Below are positions 26,527 through 35,008 of a stretch of 64,000 nt of DNA, one piece after another; positions within the stretch are counted from its first letter, which is position 1, and the number at the start of each line of letters is the position of its first letter. The notes under the pieces are model-generated. The model ran no database searches. It was not told where the DNA came from and saw only the letters and a list, made by a program, of their open reading frames with translations. The translations under genes and the position numbers were made by a program. This stretch comes from JACCTU01 sp963809175 (GTDB taxonomy: Bacteria > Actinomycetota > Thermoleophilia > Gaiellales > Gaiellaceae): the NCBI GenBank assembly GCA_963809175.1, contig CAWEIK010000001.1, positions 1,364,001 through 1,428,000 of the forward strand, given 5' to 3'.

Positions 26527-27112
26527 TCGGGCTCCTCGGCGGCGCCTTCAACCCGCCGCACAACGGCCACCTGGAGCTCGCCCGTCGCGCGCTCGAGGAG
26601 TTCGACCTCGATCGGCTCGACGTGCTCGTGAGCGGCGACCCCGCGCACAAGGACGTCGACTGTCCGGTCGACGTTCGGGTCGAGCTCGCGAAGCTCGCGT
26701 TCGCGGCGCTCCCGCGCACGAACGTCCAGGCAGACCCGTATCGCTACACGATCGACCGGCTCCGGGCCGAGCCTCCGCCCGACGACGCGATCTTCCTGAT
26801 GGGCGCCGACCAGTACCGCGACTTCCCGACCTGGAAGGAGCCGGACGCGGTGCTCGAGCACGTGCAGCTCGGTGTCGCGACGCGCGCCGGGGTCGACCGG
26901 CCGCCGCTCGCTCCCTGGCCACGAGGGCCGCGTCCGCTTCTTCGAGATCGACTCGCCCGCGATCGCGTCGACCGACCTGCGCGCCCGTGCAGCGGCGGGG
27001 CGAGTCGCTCGACGGGCTCGTTCCGGACGCCGTCGCGGCCGAGATCGCGCGCCAAGGGCTGTACCGTCGGACCGGCGCTACACTGACGGCGCCGTTCCAC
27101 GAGGAGACCTGA
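26523..27112 (+). CDS. nadD: Nicotinate-mononucleotide adenylyltransferase, two frameshifts
   Basis: The GTG start overlaps the obg stop (GTGA). The adenylyltransferase signature GGAFNPPHNGH opens the protein, and IFLMGADQYRDFPTWKEP follows. The frame breaks near 26912-26916 (CCCTGG for CCTGG or CCCGG) and again near 26997-27001 (GGGG for GGG). The pieces are joined by GHEGRVRFFEIDSPAIASTDLRA, with the conserved SSTxIR equivalent ASTDLRA, and then GLVPDAVAAEIARQGLY to the TGA. Removing two bases gives 195 residues, normal for NadD. The enzyme is essential in most bacteria, so sequence error is more likely than inactivation. Confidence 0.88.
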
Positions 27113-27116
27113 CCGC

Positions 27117-27473
27117 CTGACCCCGCTCGAGCAAGCCCGCCGCATCGCCGGCATCGCCCAGGACAAGCTGGCGCGCGACGTCGTCATCCTCGACATGCGG
27201 CCGGTGTGCACCTACACCGACTTCTTCGTGATCGCCACGGGCCAGAATCCGCGGCAGGTCGCCTCGATCTACGAAGAGGTGCGCGAGCGCCTGAAGAAGG
27301 ACGCGCGCACGATCCCGCACACGGCCGACGGCACGCGCGAGGCGAGCTGGATCGTCGCGGACTACCTCGACGTCGTTCTGCACGTCTTCACGCCGGACGC
27401 GCGGATGTACTACAGGCTCGAGGATCTGTGGGACGACGTGCCGAGCGTCGAGGTCGAGGCCGCAGCCGTCTGA
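27117..27473 (+). CDS. rsfS: RsfS/Iojap ribosome silencing factor
   Basis: The 118-residue protein has the Iojap core: DVVILDMRPVCTYTDFFVI, then GTREASWIVADYLDVVLHVF and YYRLEDLWDD. It binds uL14 and blocks subunit joining in starvation. The conserved helix before the first in-frame ATG (27195) must be translated, and no ATG/GTG/TTG precedes it. A CTG at 27117, 10 bases after GAGGAG, is therefore the likely start. It follows nadD by 4 bases, the usual nadD-rsfS pair. Confidence 0.9.
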   Translation: MTPLEQARRIAGIAQDKLARDVVILDMRPVCTYTDFFVIATGQNPRQVASIYEEVRERLKKDARTIPHTADGTREASWIVADYLDVVLHVFTPDARMYYRLEDLWDDVPSVEVEAAAV

Positions 27474-27517
27474 GCGGGTCCGGGCTACCGGATCCGGCGC
27501 TAGACTGAGGCGCGCTC

Positions 27518-27590
27518 GGGGCCATAGCTCAGCTGGGAGAGCGCCTGCATGGCATGCAGGAGGTCGCCGGTTCGAGCCCGGCTGGCTCCA
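27518..27590 (+). tRNA. tRNA-Ala (anticodon GGC)
   Basis: The acceptor stem GGGGCCA/TGGCTCC has one G-T pair and discriminator A. The D arm GCTC/GAGC is present. The anticodon loop ATGGCAT sits on stem CCTGC/GCAGG, and the T arm is GCCGG/CCGGC. Anticodon GGC reads GCC/GCT, the main Ala codons of this genome. A TAGACT box lies 11 bases upstream (27501-27506). CCA is not encoded. Confidence 0.95.
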
Positions 27591-27675
27591 TCTCCGTCGC
27601 AGCGTCTACGAGTCGGTCGTGGACGCTGCCGGGCGAGCGTCGGGAGGAGCTCGTGGCCTTAGGCCGCGCAAGACG

Positions 27676-27697
27676 AGAGCGCAAGTTTTCGCTCTTT
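27676..27697 (+). terminator. Possible terminator hairpin after tRNA-Ala
   Basis: AGAGCG and CGCTCT pair around an 8-base loop, and the 3' arm runs into TTT. The stem is short and the T-run weak, so this is tentative. It lies between tRNA-Ala and the convergent sigma-factor gene. Confidence 0.35.
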
Positions 27698-27746
27698 GCG
27701 GGATCTTGTAGGTCATGGAAGCCGCCATCCACACGAGTCGCCCCTG

Positions 27747-27854
27747 ATGCTGTCCTGGCTCGACCACGACCACACGACCGCCGAGGAGCGCCGCCTCGGG
27801 GCGCTGCTCGTGAAGGTCAGGCAGCTGTTCGAAGCGCTTCGATCTCGCGGTTGA
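27747..27854 (+). CDS. Possible 35-residue ORF overlapping the sigma-factor 3' end
   Basis: An ATG frame reads MLSWLDHDHTTAEERRLGAL and ends in a basic stretch. It could form an amphipathic helix. No ribosome-binding site is seen, and it runs antisense into the last 38 bases of the sigma-factor gene, so chance is quite possible. Confidence 0.25.
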   Translation: MLSWLDHDHTTAEERRLGALLVKVRQLFEALRSRG

Positions 27855-28860
27855 CCGCGAGGCGCTCGAGCGCCGTTGCCTCGATCTGACGGACCCGCTC
27901 GCGGGTGAGCCCGAGCCGTCGGCCGATCTCCTCGAGCGACTTCGGGTCTTCCGCGCTGTCGAGCCCATAGCGCAGGCTCAGCACCTCGCGCTCGCGCTCC
28001 GGCAGCTTCTCGAGCGCGCGATGCAGCGTCTCCTGCTCGAGGCTGACGTGCACCTCTTCCTCGAACGCGCCGTGCTCGTCGCTGAAGAGGTCGCCGAACG
28101 TCGAGTTGCCGTCCGAGCCGATCGGCTTGTCGAGGCTCGTCACCGCGCGCGCCGCCTGTCGAACCTCGCGCACCTGCTTCAGCGGGAGCTTTGCCGCCTC
28201 GGCGACTTCCTCTTCGGTCGGCGGCCGTCCGAGCTTCGCGGTCAGGTCGCGCTCGGCGCGTGAGATCTTCGTCTCGCGCTCGACGATGTGCACCGGGATG
28301 CGGATCGTGCGCGACTTGTTCGCGACGCCGCGCTGCACGGCCTGCCGGATCCACCAGGTGGCATAGGTCGAGAACTTGAAGCCGCGGCGCCAGTCGAACT
28401 TCTCGACCGCGCGGATCAGACCGATGATCCCTTCCTGAATCAGGTCGAGCAGCGAGAGCCCGTGGCCCTGGTACTTCTTCGCGATCGAGACGACGAGCCG
28501 GAGGTTCGAGTTGACCATCAGGTCCTTCGCCTCCTTGTCGCCGCGCTCGATGCGCTTCGCGAGCTCGACCTCCTCGGCCGCGGTCAGCAGCGCGTAGCGG
28601 CCGGCCTCGTTCAGGAACAGCTGGAGCGCATCGGTGGTCGCGCTCGCGAGATCGCCGTTGACATAGACGGCGTCTCCTGCCCGCTCCTTCGCGCAGTCGT
28701 CGGTCAGCTCGATCCCGCGCTCGTCGAGCTCGGCGTGGAGCGCCTCGAGCTCCTCCTCGCCGAGGTCGTGCTCCTGAACGAACTCTGCGAACGCGGAGAG
28801 GTTGAGGCAGCCCTCTGCCTCGCCTCGCGCGATCAGCGCCTGGATCGACTCGGTCGCCAT
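27817..28860 (-). CDS. Sigma-70 family RNA polymerase sigma factor (RpoD/HrdB-like)
   Basis: The 347-residue protein has sigma-70 regions 1.2 to 4.2 and lacks a long region 1.1. Region 2 contains DLIQEGIIGLIRAVEKFDWRR and the -10-reading FSTYATWWIRQA. Region 3 starts RTIRIPVHI, and region 4 contains the HTH TRERVRQIEATALERL. The acidic N-terminal ~70 residues differ from the usual RpoD start. It is either the primary sigma factor or a close group 2 paralogue; the window cannot decide. It is divergent from the crystallin-like secreted protein over 181 bases. Confidence 0.93.
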   Translation of the reverse strand: MATESIQALIARGEAEGCLNLSAFAEFVQEHDLGEEELEALHAELDERGIELTDDCAKERAGDAVYVNGDLASATTDALQLFLNEAGRYALLTAAEEVELAKRIERGDKEAKDLMVNSNLRLVVSIAKKYQGHGLSLLDLIQEGIIGLIRAVEKFDWRRGFKFSTYATWWIRQAVQRGVANKSRTIRIPVHIVERETKISRAERDLTAKLGRPPTEEEVAEAAKLPLKQVREVRQAARAVTSLDKPIGSDGNSTFGDLFSDEHGAFEEEVHVSLEQETLHRALEKLPEREREVLSLRYGLDSAEDPKSLEEIGRRLGLTRERVRQIEATALERLAVNREIEALRTAA

Positions 28861-28912
28861 CGGTAGCTCTCTTCCCGTAATCCCCCGGCCCTAACGCTCA
28901 GGCGCCGCCGGC

Positions 28913-28928
28913 GAGGTGAGTTCACCTC
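28913..28928. repeat. Inverted repeat in the sigma-factor/crystallin divergent region
   Basis: GAGGTGA and TCACCTC flank GT, forming a 16-base near-perfect dyad upstream of the sigma-factor start and the crystallin-like gene. It is shaped like an operator. Confidence 0.5.
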
Positions 28929-28980
28929 TTCCTTACAACGGTGGACTGATCGTTTCGGTTTTGGCCACAAAGGCGTTTCC

Positions 28981-28995
28981 CACCTGTCACAGGTG
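28981..28995. repeat. Second inverted repeat (CACCTG-TCA-CAGGTG) upstream of the crystallin-like gene
   Basis: Six-base arms lie around a 3-base centre, 47 bases before the GTG start at 29042. It shares the CACCT/AGGTG core with the dyad 53 bases upstream, so one regulator could bind both. Confidence 0.5.
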
Positions 28996-29041
28996 CCTGA
29001 CTAGCGTCGCCAAGGTGGTCGAACAGGATCGGGGGTAACGC

Positions 29042-30769
29042 GTGTTGCACCGAATCACAAGGAACACGTTCATGGCACTGTTCATCGCGGCTTTGGCCGG
29101 CAGCTTCGGCGCCTCAGGGGGACCGGCGGGCGCAGTGCCAGAGCCGGAGCACACTTGCCTCAGCTCGATTTCCGATCCCGCCCCAGAAGAAGTGTGTCCG
29201 CTGCCTCGTGTTTCCATCTGGGCATCACCGCAGACGGTGGCAGCGGGCGAGACCACGACCTTGCAGTGGACCGCCGAGAATGCGTGGAGCTGCTGGGCAT
29301 CGGGAGGCCCGTGGGCGGGGCCCAAGGGTTCGGTTTCGTCCGAGGTCGTAGGACCGATCCACTCGGCAACGACGTTCAGTCTGAGCTGCAGCAACGACAC
29401 AGGCACGGGCACGGGGAGCACGATTGTCGGGGTCAGTTCACCGCCTCCTGCGCCGTGCTGCGATCCTCCACCACCCCCGCCGCCCTCGCCTCCTCCGCCT
29501 CCCCCGGCAACAGGATCGGTCGTGACCTTGCCGGCCACGAACATCACAACCGATTCCGCGATTCTCCACGGCACCGTCAACCCACGCGGTCTGGACACAG
29601 GAGCCGCGTGGCAAGGGCAGTACAACAACCCGGTCTTCTCCGGACCGCGAACAGACAGGGTCATCCCCGTTGGAGCCGGCAGCGTGGCCGTGCCAGTCGA
29701 CACGACGGCCTCTGGTCTCGATCCTGCGGCCTATGGACTGTCGCGCAACAACCCATGGTACTTCCGCCTGTGTGCCACCAACGCCGCCGGCACCACTTGC
29801 GGCGGCACCGTGGCCTTTTGCATGGCGAGCGCAACGGCGTGCAACTACGCGCCGATCCCGCCGCCTTGCGTGAGCGGAGCCCAAAGCGCAGCGGTCGGCC
29901 AGTCACCCTCGACCGGAGTGGTTTCGATTGAGGATCCGTTCTCGATTCGGGTTGTCGGCATTGGAGGGTCAGCTTCTAGCTCGGCAGACAGCATCGGCAC
30001 TACCACCGACTGCACACCGCCACCTCCGCCGCCCCCGAGCTGTGGCGGAACTGTCGTCCTCTACGAGTACGAGAACTTCGGTGGACGCTGCTGGAGCTTC
30101 GGCGTGGGTGAAACAGCGTCCGTGGGAGACGCCGCCACCGACCAGGCATCGTCGATCAAGGTCGCGGACGGTTACACCGCGACGTTGTTCACGGATCCGA
30201 ACTACGGCGGCGGCTGGGCCAACACGGTGACGTCGGGTGATTCGTCGGGGTGGAGCGGTGTCGGCAACAACTCCGTCTCATCGCTCGTCGTCCAACCGAC
30301 CGCGCCAGATTCGACCTACGACCAGGGGGGCCAAGTCCAGACGGAGACCTACCCCGAGCGGTTCCTCCTCGTCAGCACCGGCTGTGCCCGAGTCGGGGAC
30401 GGCCTTGGCTGGAAGAGCCTGGTCCGAAGCAGGGAGTGGACGCTCGCTCTGCATGTCACGTTCTGCTGGAATGGAAACAAGATCACGAAGCTCTGGGCAC
30501 GAGAGGTCGTGGCGGCCACCAATCGGCTTCCATTCCCCCTCTACTACGTTCAAGCGTGGGAGAGCAGTTTCAACCTCCAGGCCGGTGAAGAGGGTTACGC
30601 ATCGACAGTCGTACGGGTTGACGCAAGCTTCAAACTCTGCGCCTTCAAGTACGGGTGTTTGGCGGCCCATCAGCCCTGGATCCGCGTCGCGCTGTCCCGC
30701 GGCGGGTCTGCAATCTGCACGACGAGCCAGCAGCCCACGGCACACAACTGCGCTCGTTGGTCGGCCTAA
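29042..30769 (+). CDS. Secreted protein with Ig-like, fibronectin-like and beta-gamma-crystallin domains
   Basis: A signal peptide (FMALFIAALAGSFGASGG) is followed by an Ig-like/PKD-like domain (about 55-130). A Cys-Cys and polyproline linker and a fibronectin-like domain (about 160-270) follow. A second polyproline linker leads to one beta-gamma-crystallin domain (about 335-420). The crystallin shows both Greek-key starts (VVLYEYENFGGRCWSF; ATLFTDPNYGGGW) and two calcium-type motifs, TDQASS and GNNSVSS. The last ~150 residues contain paired Cys and match nothing I know. The GTG start has GGGGGT 6 bases upstream. Base and codon use are clearly less GC-biased than in neighbours, suggesting acquired or accessory DNA. 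It is likely a Ca2+-binding cell-surface or matrix protein. Confidence 0.78.
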   Translation: MLHRITRNTFMALFIAALAGSFGASGGPAGAVPEPEHTCLSSISDPAPEEVCPLPRVSIWASPQTVAAGETTTLQWTAENAWSCWASGGPWAGPKGSVSSEVVGPIHSATTFSLSCSNDTGTGTGSTIVGVSSPPPAPCCDPPPPPPPSPPPPPPATGSVVTLPATNITTDSAILHGTVNPRGLDTGAAWQGQYNNPVFSGPRTDRVIPVGAGSVAVPVDTTASGLDPAAYGLSRNNPWYFRLCATNAAGTTCGGTVAFCMASATACNYAPIPPPCVSGAQSAAVGQSPSTGVVSIEDPFSIRVVGIGGSASSSADSIGTTTDCTPPPPPPPSCGGTVVLYEYENFGGRCWSFGVGETASVGDAATDQASSIKVADGYTATLFTDPNYGGGWANTVTSGDSSGWSGVGNNSVSSLVVQPTAPDSTYDQGGQVQTETYPERFLLVSTGCARVGDGLGWKSLVRSREWTLALHVTFCWNGNKITKLWAREVVAATNRLPFPLYYVQAWESSFNLQAGEEGYASTVVRVDASFKLCAFKYGCLAAHQPWIRVALSRGGSAICTTSQQPTAHNCARWSA

Positions 30770-30787
30770 GCGGAGGTAATCACGGCA

Positions 30788-30931
30788 TTGCCAAAGCTCA
30801 CCTTCTGGCGCGTGGTCCTGATTGTTCTCGTGATCGTCGTGGCGGTCAGTTTCCTTCTGCTGCTGCCGTTCGACTCCGGGGAACAGGTGCCCATCCCTAG
30901 GGAAGAAATCGTCGACCCCACGGTCCCCTAA
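30788..30931 (+). CDS. Small single-span membrane protein (47 aa)
   Basis: A TTG start lies 10 bases after a perfect GGAGGT (30772-30777), 18 bases downstream of the crystallin-like gene. The protein has a basic start (MPKLTFWR), one ~20-residue hydrophobic helix and an acidic tail (EEIVDPTVP). It is probably co-transcribed with the secreted protein and could anchor or export it. That is inference from position. Confidence 0.62.
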   Translation: MPKLTFWRVVLIVLVIVVAVSFLLLLPFDSGEQVPIPREEIVDPTVP

Positions 30932-30965
30932 CGACACGGGGAGGTCGATCTGAGCCCTGTTCGCG

Positions 30966-30971
30966 TAGACT
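30966..30971 (+). promoter_or_regulatory. Putative -10 box (TAGACT) for a leaderless start
   Basis: TAGACT ends 6 bases before the ATG at 30978, and no Shine-Dalgarno sequence is present. Confidence 0.5.
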
Positions 30972-30977
30972 CGCCGC

Positions 30978-31484
30978 ATGAGCACCGCCGCGTGGGAGCT
31001 CATCTTCATGATGCTCGTGCTGAAGTTGCCGATCCTCTATCTCATCGGCGTGGTTTGGTGGGCGATTCGTTCGTCACCCGACCCGTACGCACCCGCGGAG
31101 CTCGTTCCCGTGGTCGCGGACTCGCCGCACGACGACCCGGTCTCGCCCTGCAGCTGGCGCGTCCGCCGCCGGCCGATCCGCCCGCGCCCTCGGCCTCGGG
31201 TCGCGAGCGCGGGGAGCACGGCGTTGACCGTCTCCGAGCTCGAGCGGCGCGGGCCCGCAGAGACGCTCGCGGGCTACATGTCGGCCGTGGCGATCTTCCT
31301 CGCGGTCGCAGCGCTTGCGTTCCGCCCGCTGGTGCTCTCGCTGGCCGCGCTCGTGCTCAGCCTGACCGCGACCGCCATCGGCGGGCGCTGGGGCCGGCTG
31401 CACGCGATCGCGGTGGGCGCCGCGACCGTCGGCTTCATCCTCGGCATGTCGATCGCCGTGGTGACGAACCGCCCCCTCTTCTGA
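30978..31484 (+). CDS. Membrane protein, hypothetical (168 aa)
   Basis: There is one N-terminal helix (LIFMMLVLKLPILYLIGVVWWAI), then an Arg/Pro-rich cytoplasmic stretch (about 40-85), and three C-terminal helices from ~97 onward. Small membrane proteins of this build are common in actinobacteria. No domain with known function is recognised. The ATG follows a TAGACT box by 6 bases. It precedes sucA by 22 bases. Confidence 0.72.
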   Translation: MSTAAWELIFMMLVLKLPILYLIGVVWWAIRSSPDPYAPAELVPVVADSPHDDPVSPCSWRVRRRPIRPRPRPRVASAGSTALTVSELERRGPAETLAGYMSAVAIFLAVAALAFRPLVLSLAALVLSLTATAIGGRWGRLHAIAVGAATVGFILGMSIAVVTNRPLF

Positions 31485-31493
31485 GGCTGGTGC

Positions 31494-31499
31494 TACAAC
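31494..31499 (+). promoter_or_regulatory. Putative -10 box (TACAAC) for sucA
   Basis: TACAAC ends 7 bases before the GTG of the 2-oxoglutarate dehydrogenase gene. The intervening AAGAGGT could alternatively serve as a very close ribosome-binding site. Confidence 0.45.
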
Positions 31500-31506
31500 A
31501 AGAGGT

Positions 31507-34342
31507 GTGAGCGCGTTCGACGTCGACGGACTGAACGCCGGCTACGCACGGGCGCTCCTCGACGAGTACCTCGAGAATCCCGAGGCCGTCCCGTCGGAGT
31601 GGCGGCGCCTGTTCGAGAGCGGCGACAGCGAGCTCGTGGCAACCCATCCCGGGTTGCTCAAGCTCCTCGAGACCCTGCGGACCGACGGGAACGGCGCCTC
31701 GGCGGTAACGGCCACCGCTCCGCCGGCCGCGGCGACGGCCGCGGAGCCCGCCGACGATCTGCTCCTCGGCGGCGTCGCCGCCGCGATGGCGCTCGTCAAG
31801 GCACACCGCATGCACGGCCACCTCGCCGCGAAGCTCGACCCGCTCGGCTCCGAGGCGGTCGGCGACCCCGCGCTCGAGCCGGATCGCCTCGAGCCGCCGC
31901 TGACGCCCGAGCTGCAGGCGCGGATCCCGGCCAAGTACCTGCGTCTCTACGTCCCCGGCGAGACGCTCGCCGACGCTCTGCCCGCGTTGCGCGAGACCTA
32001 CTGCGGGACGATCGCCTACGAGATCGAGCACATCTCCGACCACGAGGAGCGGGTCTGGTTGCGGCAGGCGATCGAGTCGGGCCGCTACCGGCAGCCGCTC
32101 TCCCCCGAGGAGAAGCGCAGCCTGCTCGAGCGCCTCACCGACGTCCAGGTCTTCGAGCGCTACCTTCAGCGCGCGTTCCTCGGCCAGAAGCAGTTCTCGA
32201 TCGAGGGCCTCGACTCACTCGTGCCGCTGCTCGACGAGACCGTCGAGCTCGCCGCCGAGGGCGGCACGCACCGGATCGTGCTCGGCATGGCGCATCGAGG
32301 GCGCCTCAACGTGATCGTGCACACGCTCGGCCGCCCGTACGAGTACGTGCTCGTCGAGTTCGAGGGCGAGCGGACGATCGACGCCGTCGTCTCCGATCCG
32401 GAAGGCGGCACCGGCGACGTGAAGTACCACCTCGGCGCCGAGGCGACTCGCTCGACGCGCTCGGGCGAGATCCAGCTCACGCTCGCGTCGAACCCGAGCC
32501 ATCTCGAGGCGGTCGACCCGGTCGTCGAAGGGATGACGCGCGCGGAGCAGACCGACCGCGGCACGCGCAAGGGCCTCGCCGACCCGACCGTCGGGCTGCC
32601 CGTCTTGATCCACGGCGACGCAGCGTTCCCCGCGCAGGGTGTCGTCGCCGAGACGCTCAACCTCCAAGCGCCTGCGCGGCTACTCGACCGGCGGCACGCT
32701 GCACGTGATCGCGAACAACCAGGTCGGCTTCACGACCGACCCCGGCGATGCACGCTCGACCCGTCACTCGAGCGACCTCGCGAAGGGCTTCGACGTGCCG
32801 ATCATCCACGTCAACGCCGACGACCCCGAGGCGGCACTCTCGGCGGCGCGGCTCGCCGAGCGCGTTTCGCCGCCGCTTCTGCCACGACGTCGTGATCGAC
32901 CTCGTCGGCTACCGGCGACACGGCCACAACGAGCAGGACGAAGCGGCGTACACGCAGCCGCTGATGGCGCAGCTGATCGCGCGCCACCCGCCCGCGCGCG
33001 AGCTCTACGCGAAGCAGCTCGTCGACGAGGGGGTCGTGACCGAGGACGAGGTCGCAGCAGCTGGTCGCGGCGGCGGAGGCAAAGCTGAAGGCGGCCCACG
33101 AGCGCCTCCGCGAGGCGATCGGCAAGCCGGCGAAGGAGCGCGACGGGCGGATCCCGCGCTCGAGCACCGCCCCCGTGATCACCGCGGTCGCCGCGGACCG
33201 GCTCCGCGAGCTGAACAACGAGCTCCTCACCGTGCCCGACGACTTCACGGTCCATCCGAAGCTGATGAAGCAGCTGCTGCGCCGCGGCGAGGGACTCGGC
33301 GCGGGCGGGATCGACTGGGGCCACGCCGAGGCGCTCGCGTTCGCCTCGCTGCTCGTCGAGGGCATCCCGATTCGGCTGACCGGCCAGGACACCGAGCGCG
33401 GGACGTTCTCACATCGCCACATCGTCCTGCACGACGCCGAGAACGGCGGCGTCTACGCGCCGATCCAGCACCTGCGCGACGGCAGCGCGTCCTTCGAGGT
33501 GTTCAACTCGCCGCTCTCCGAGTACGCGGCGGTCGGCTTCGAGTACGGCTACTCGGTCGCCGCGCCGGAGGCGCTCGTGCTCTGGGAGGCGCAGTTCGGC
33601 GACTTCGTCAACGGCGCGCAGATCGCCGATCGACCAGTTCATCGTCGCCGGCCTCTCGAAGTGGGGCCAGACGTCGCGGCTGACGCTGCTGCTGCCGCAC
33701 GGGTACGAGGGGAACGGCCCCGAGCACTCGAGCGCGCGCCTCGAGCGCTTCCTGCAGCTCGCGGCGCAGGAGAACATCCGCATCGTCAACCCGACGACCG
33801 CCGCGCAGTCGTTCCACCTGCTCCGGCGCCAGGCGCTCGACCCGTCCGCGCGGCCGCTCGTCGTGATGACGCCCAAGGGCCTGCTGCGCCTCCGCGCGGC
33901 GATGAGCTCGCTCGAGGAGCTGAGCGACGGCGCGTTCCGCCCGGTGATCGACGACGTCGACGCCGATCACGCGACGGCCCGCCGGCTCGTCCTCTGCACG
34001 GGCAAGCTCTACTACGACATCGTCGGCCACGAGGCACGTGCTGCTGCGAGCCGATGTCGCGGTCGCGCGCATCGAGCAGCTCTACCCGTTCCCCGCCGAC
34101 GAAGCGGCCGAGCTCGTGCGCGGCTACAGCGCGTTGCGAGGAGATCGTCTGGGCGCAGGAGGAGCCGCAGAACATGGGCGCGTGGCGCGCGATCCGCCAC
34201 CGGCTCGAGGACGCGGCCTCGGTGGCAGGCGTGCCGGTGCGCTTCGTCGGACGCCCGTGGCGCGCGAGCCCGAGCGAGGGCTACCCGACCGCGCACCTGC
34301 GCGAGCAGGACCGGATCGTGCGCGAAGCGCTCAGCGTGCTAG
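31507..34342 (+). CDS. sucA: 2-oxoglutarate dehydrogenase E1 (ThDP-dependent), six to seven frameshifts
   Basis: The N-terminal E1 segment (YARALLDEYLENPEAVPSEW) and the ThDP-enzyme core are clear: GMAHRGRLNV, TLASNPSHLEAVDPVVEG, HVIANNQVGFTT, VIDLVGYRRHGHNEQDE, LTGQDTERGTFSHRH, and at the end WAQEEPQNMGAW. The frame moves by +1 near 32670, 32862, 33056, 33628, 34033 and 34136, and probably once more before the TAG at 34340. Removing seven bases gives 942 residues, the size of SucA without the fused acyltransferase domain of mycobacterial Kgd. It decarboxylates 2-oxoglutarate in the TCA cycle. The E2/E3 genes are not adjacent. Six same-sign breaks in 1.5 kb point to sequence error. Confidence 0.88.
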
Positions 34343-34512
34343 CGACGCGGCGGGCGGCTGCGCCAGTACGCGAGCGCCGCCGCGGCGGCCCGCGGCGCCT
34401 GCTTGCGCGTCGCGTTCATGATCTGCCGCCGCTGCTCGGGCGGCAGACGCCGCCAGACCTCGAACGCGGTGAGCGCGAGGCCGACCGGACCAGGGCGGCG
34501 AATGCGCGGCAC
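34339..34512 (-). CDS. Small basic protein (57 aa)
   Basis: The GTG start has GAGGA 7 bases upstream. The protein reads as a basic two-helix chain (FEVWRRLPPEQRRQIMNATRK, ending YWRSRPPRR). The stop TAG shares the tetranucleotide CTAG (34339-34342) with the inferred sucA stop on the other strand. No domain is recognised; nucleic-acid or membrane-surface binding would fit the charge. Confidence 0.6.
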   Translation of the reverse strand: MPRIRRPGPVGLALTAFEVWRRLPPEQRRQIMNATRKQAPRAAAAALAYWRSRPPRR

Positions 34513-34549
34513 GCGGACATCCTCGCACGCGGGCGAGGTTCCGAAACCG

Positions 34550-34948
34550 TTACTCGGCGACGAGGAGGCGTGGGCTGCGGTCGTCGGGCCGCTCGGGCCC
34601 CAGCTCGGCGAGCAGGCGCTCGTCCGTCTGCGGCCGGATCGGCGGCACGTGAACGCGGATCGGCGGCGGTGAGGAAGGCCGGTTCGGCGTGGAGGCCGGC
34701 GAGCCCCGATCGGGCTCGCTCGGCGGTCGGGCGGGCCTGGGCCGGGCTCGCTCCAGGGGCGCCGTGCTCGACTCGGGCCGACCCGGCGAGGGAAAGACCG
34801 AGACCGTCGTCTCCCGGGTCGCTGCAGGCATGCTCAGTGCCTCTGCGGTGGCCGGTGGCCCCTCCAGGCCCAGCGGCACGAGGAAGCCGGCCGCGAGCCC
34901 ACCGGTCGCCGCCGTGACCGCCGCCGCTTTCGCAACGATGGCCCTCAT
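34550..34948 (-). CDS. Proline-rich exported protein, hypothetical (132 aa)
   Basis: An ATG start opens a basic N-region and hydrophobic helix (AAAVTAATGGLAAGFLVPLGL), probably a signal anchor. A long Pro/Ser/Arg-rich disordered stretch with PPIRVHVPPIRP follows. The end (DERLLAELGPERPDDRSPRLL) is charged. An in-frame GTG at 34975 is an alternative start. No known domain. It is divergent from the GGDEF gene. Confidence 0.55.
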   Translation of the reverse strand: MRAIVAKAAAVTAATGGLAAGFLVPLGLEGPPATAEALSMPAATRETTVSVFPSPGRPESSTAPLERARPRPARPPSEPDRGSPASTPNRPSSPPPIRVHVPPIRPQTDERLLAELGPERPDDRSPRLLVAE

Positions 34949-35008
34949 GTTTCGAACCCGTCCAGCCGAAATCACTCGAATGAGGTATCGGCACCCCGAG
35001 GGGCGGAC

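Noticed and set aside
27591..27816. A protein-coding gene between tRNA-Ala and the sigma factor
   Set aside because: The frames crossing this stretch include the tRNA itself and give low-complexity peptides. Only a weak hairpin and a doubtful 35-codon frame remain.
31507..34342. Programmed +1 frameshifting as an explanation for the broken sucA and other genes
   Set aside because: The sites share no slippery codon or stop context, occur up to seven times in one gene, and fall in unrelated families. Read error explains them more simply.
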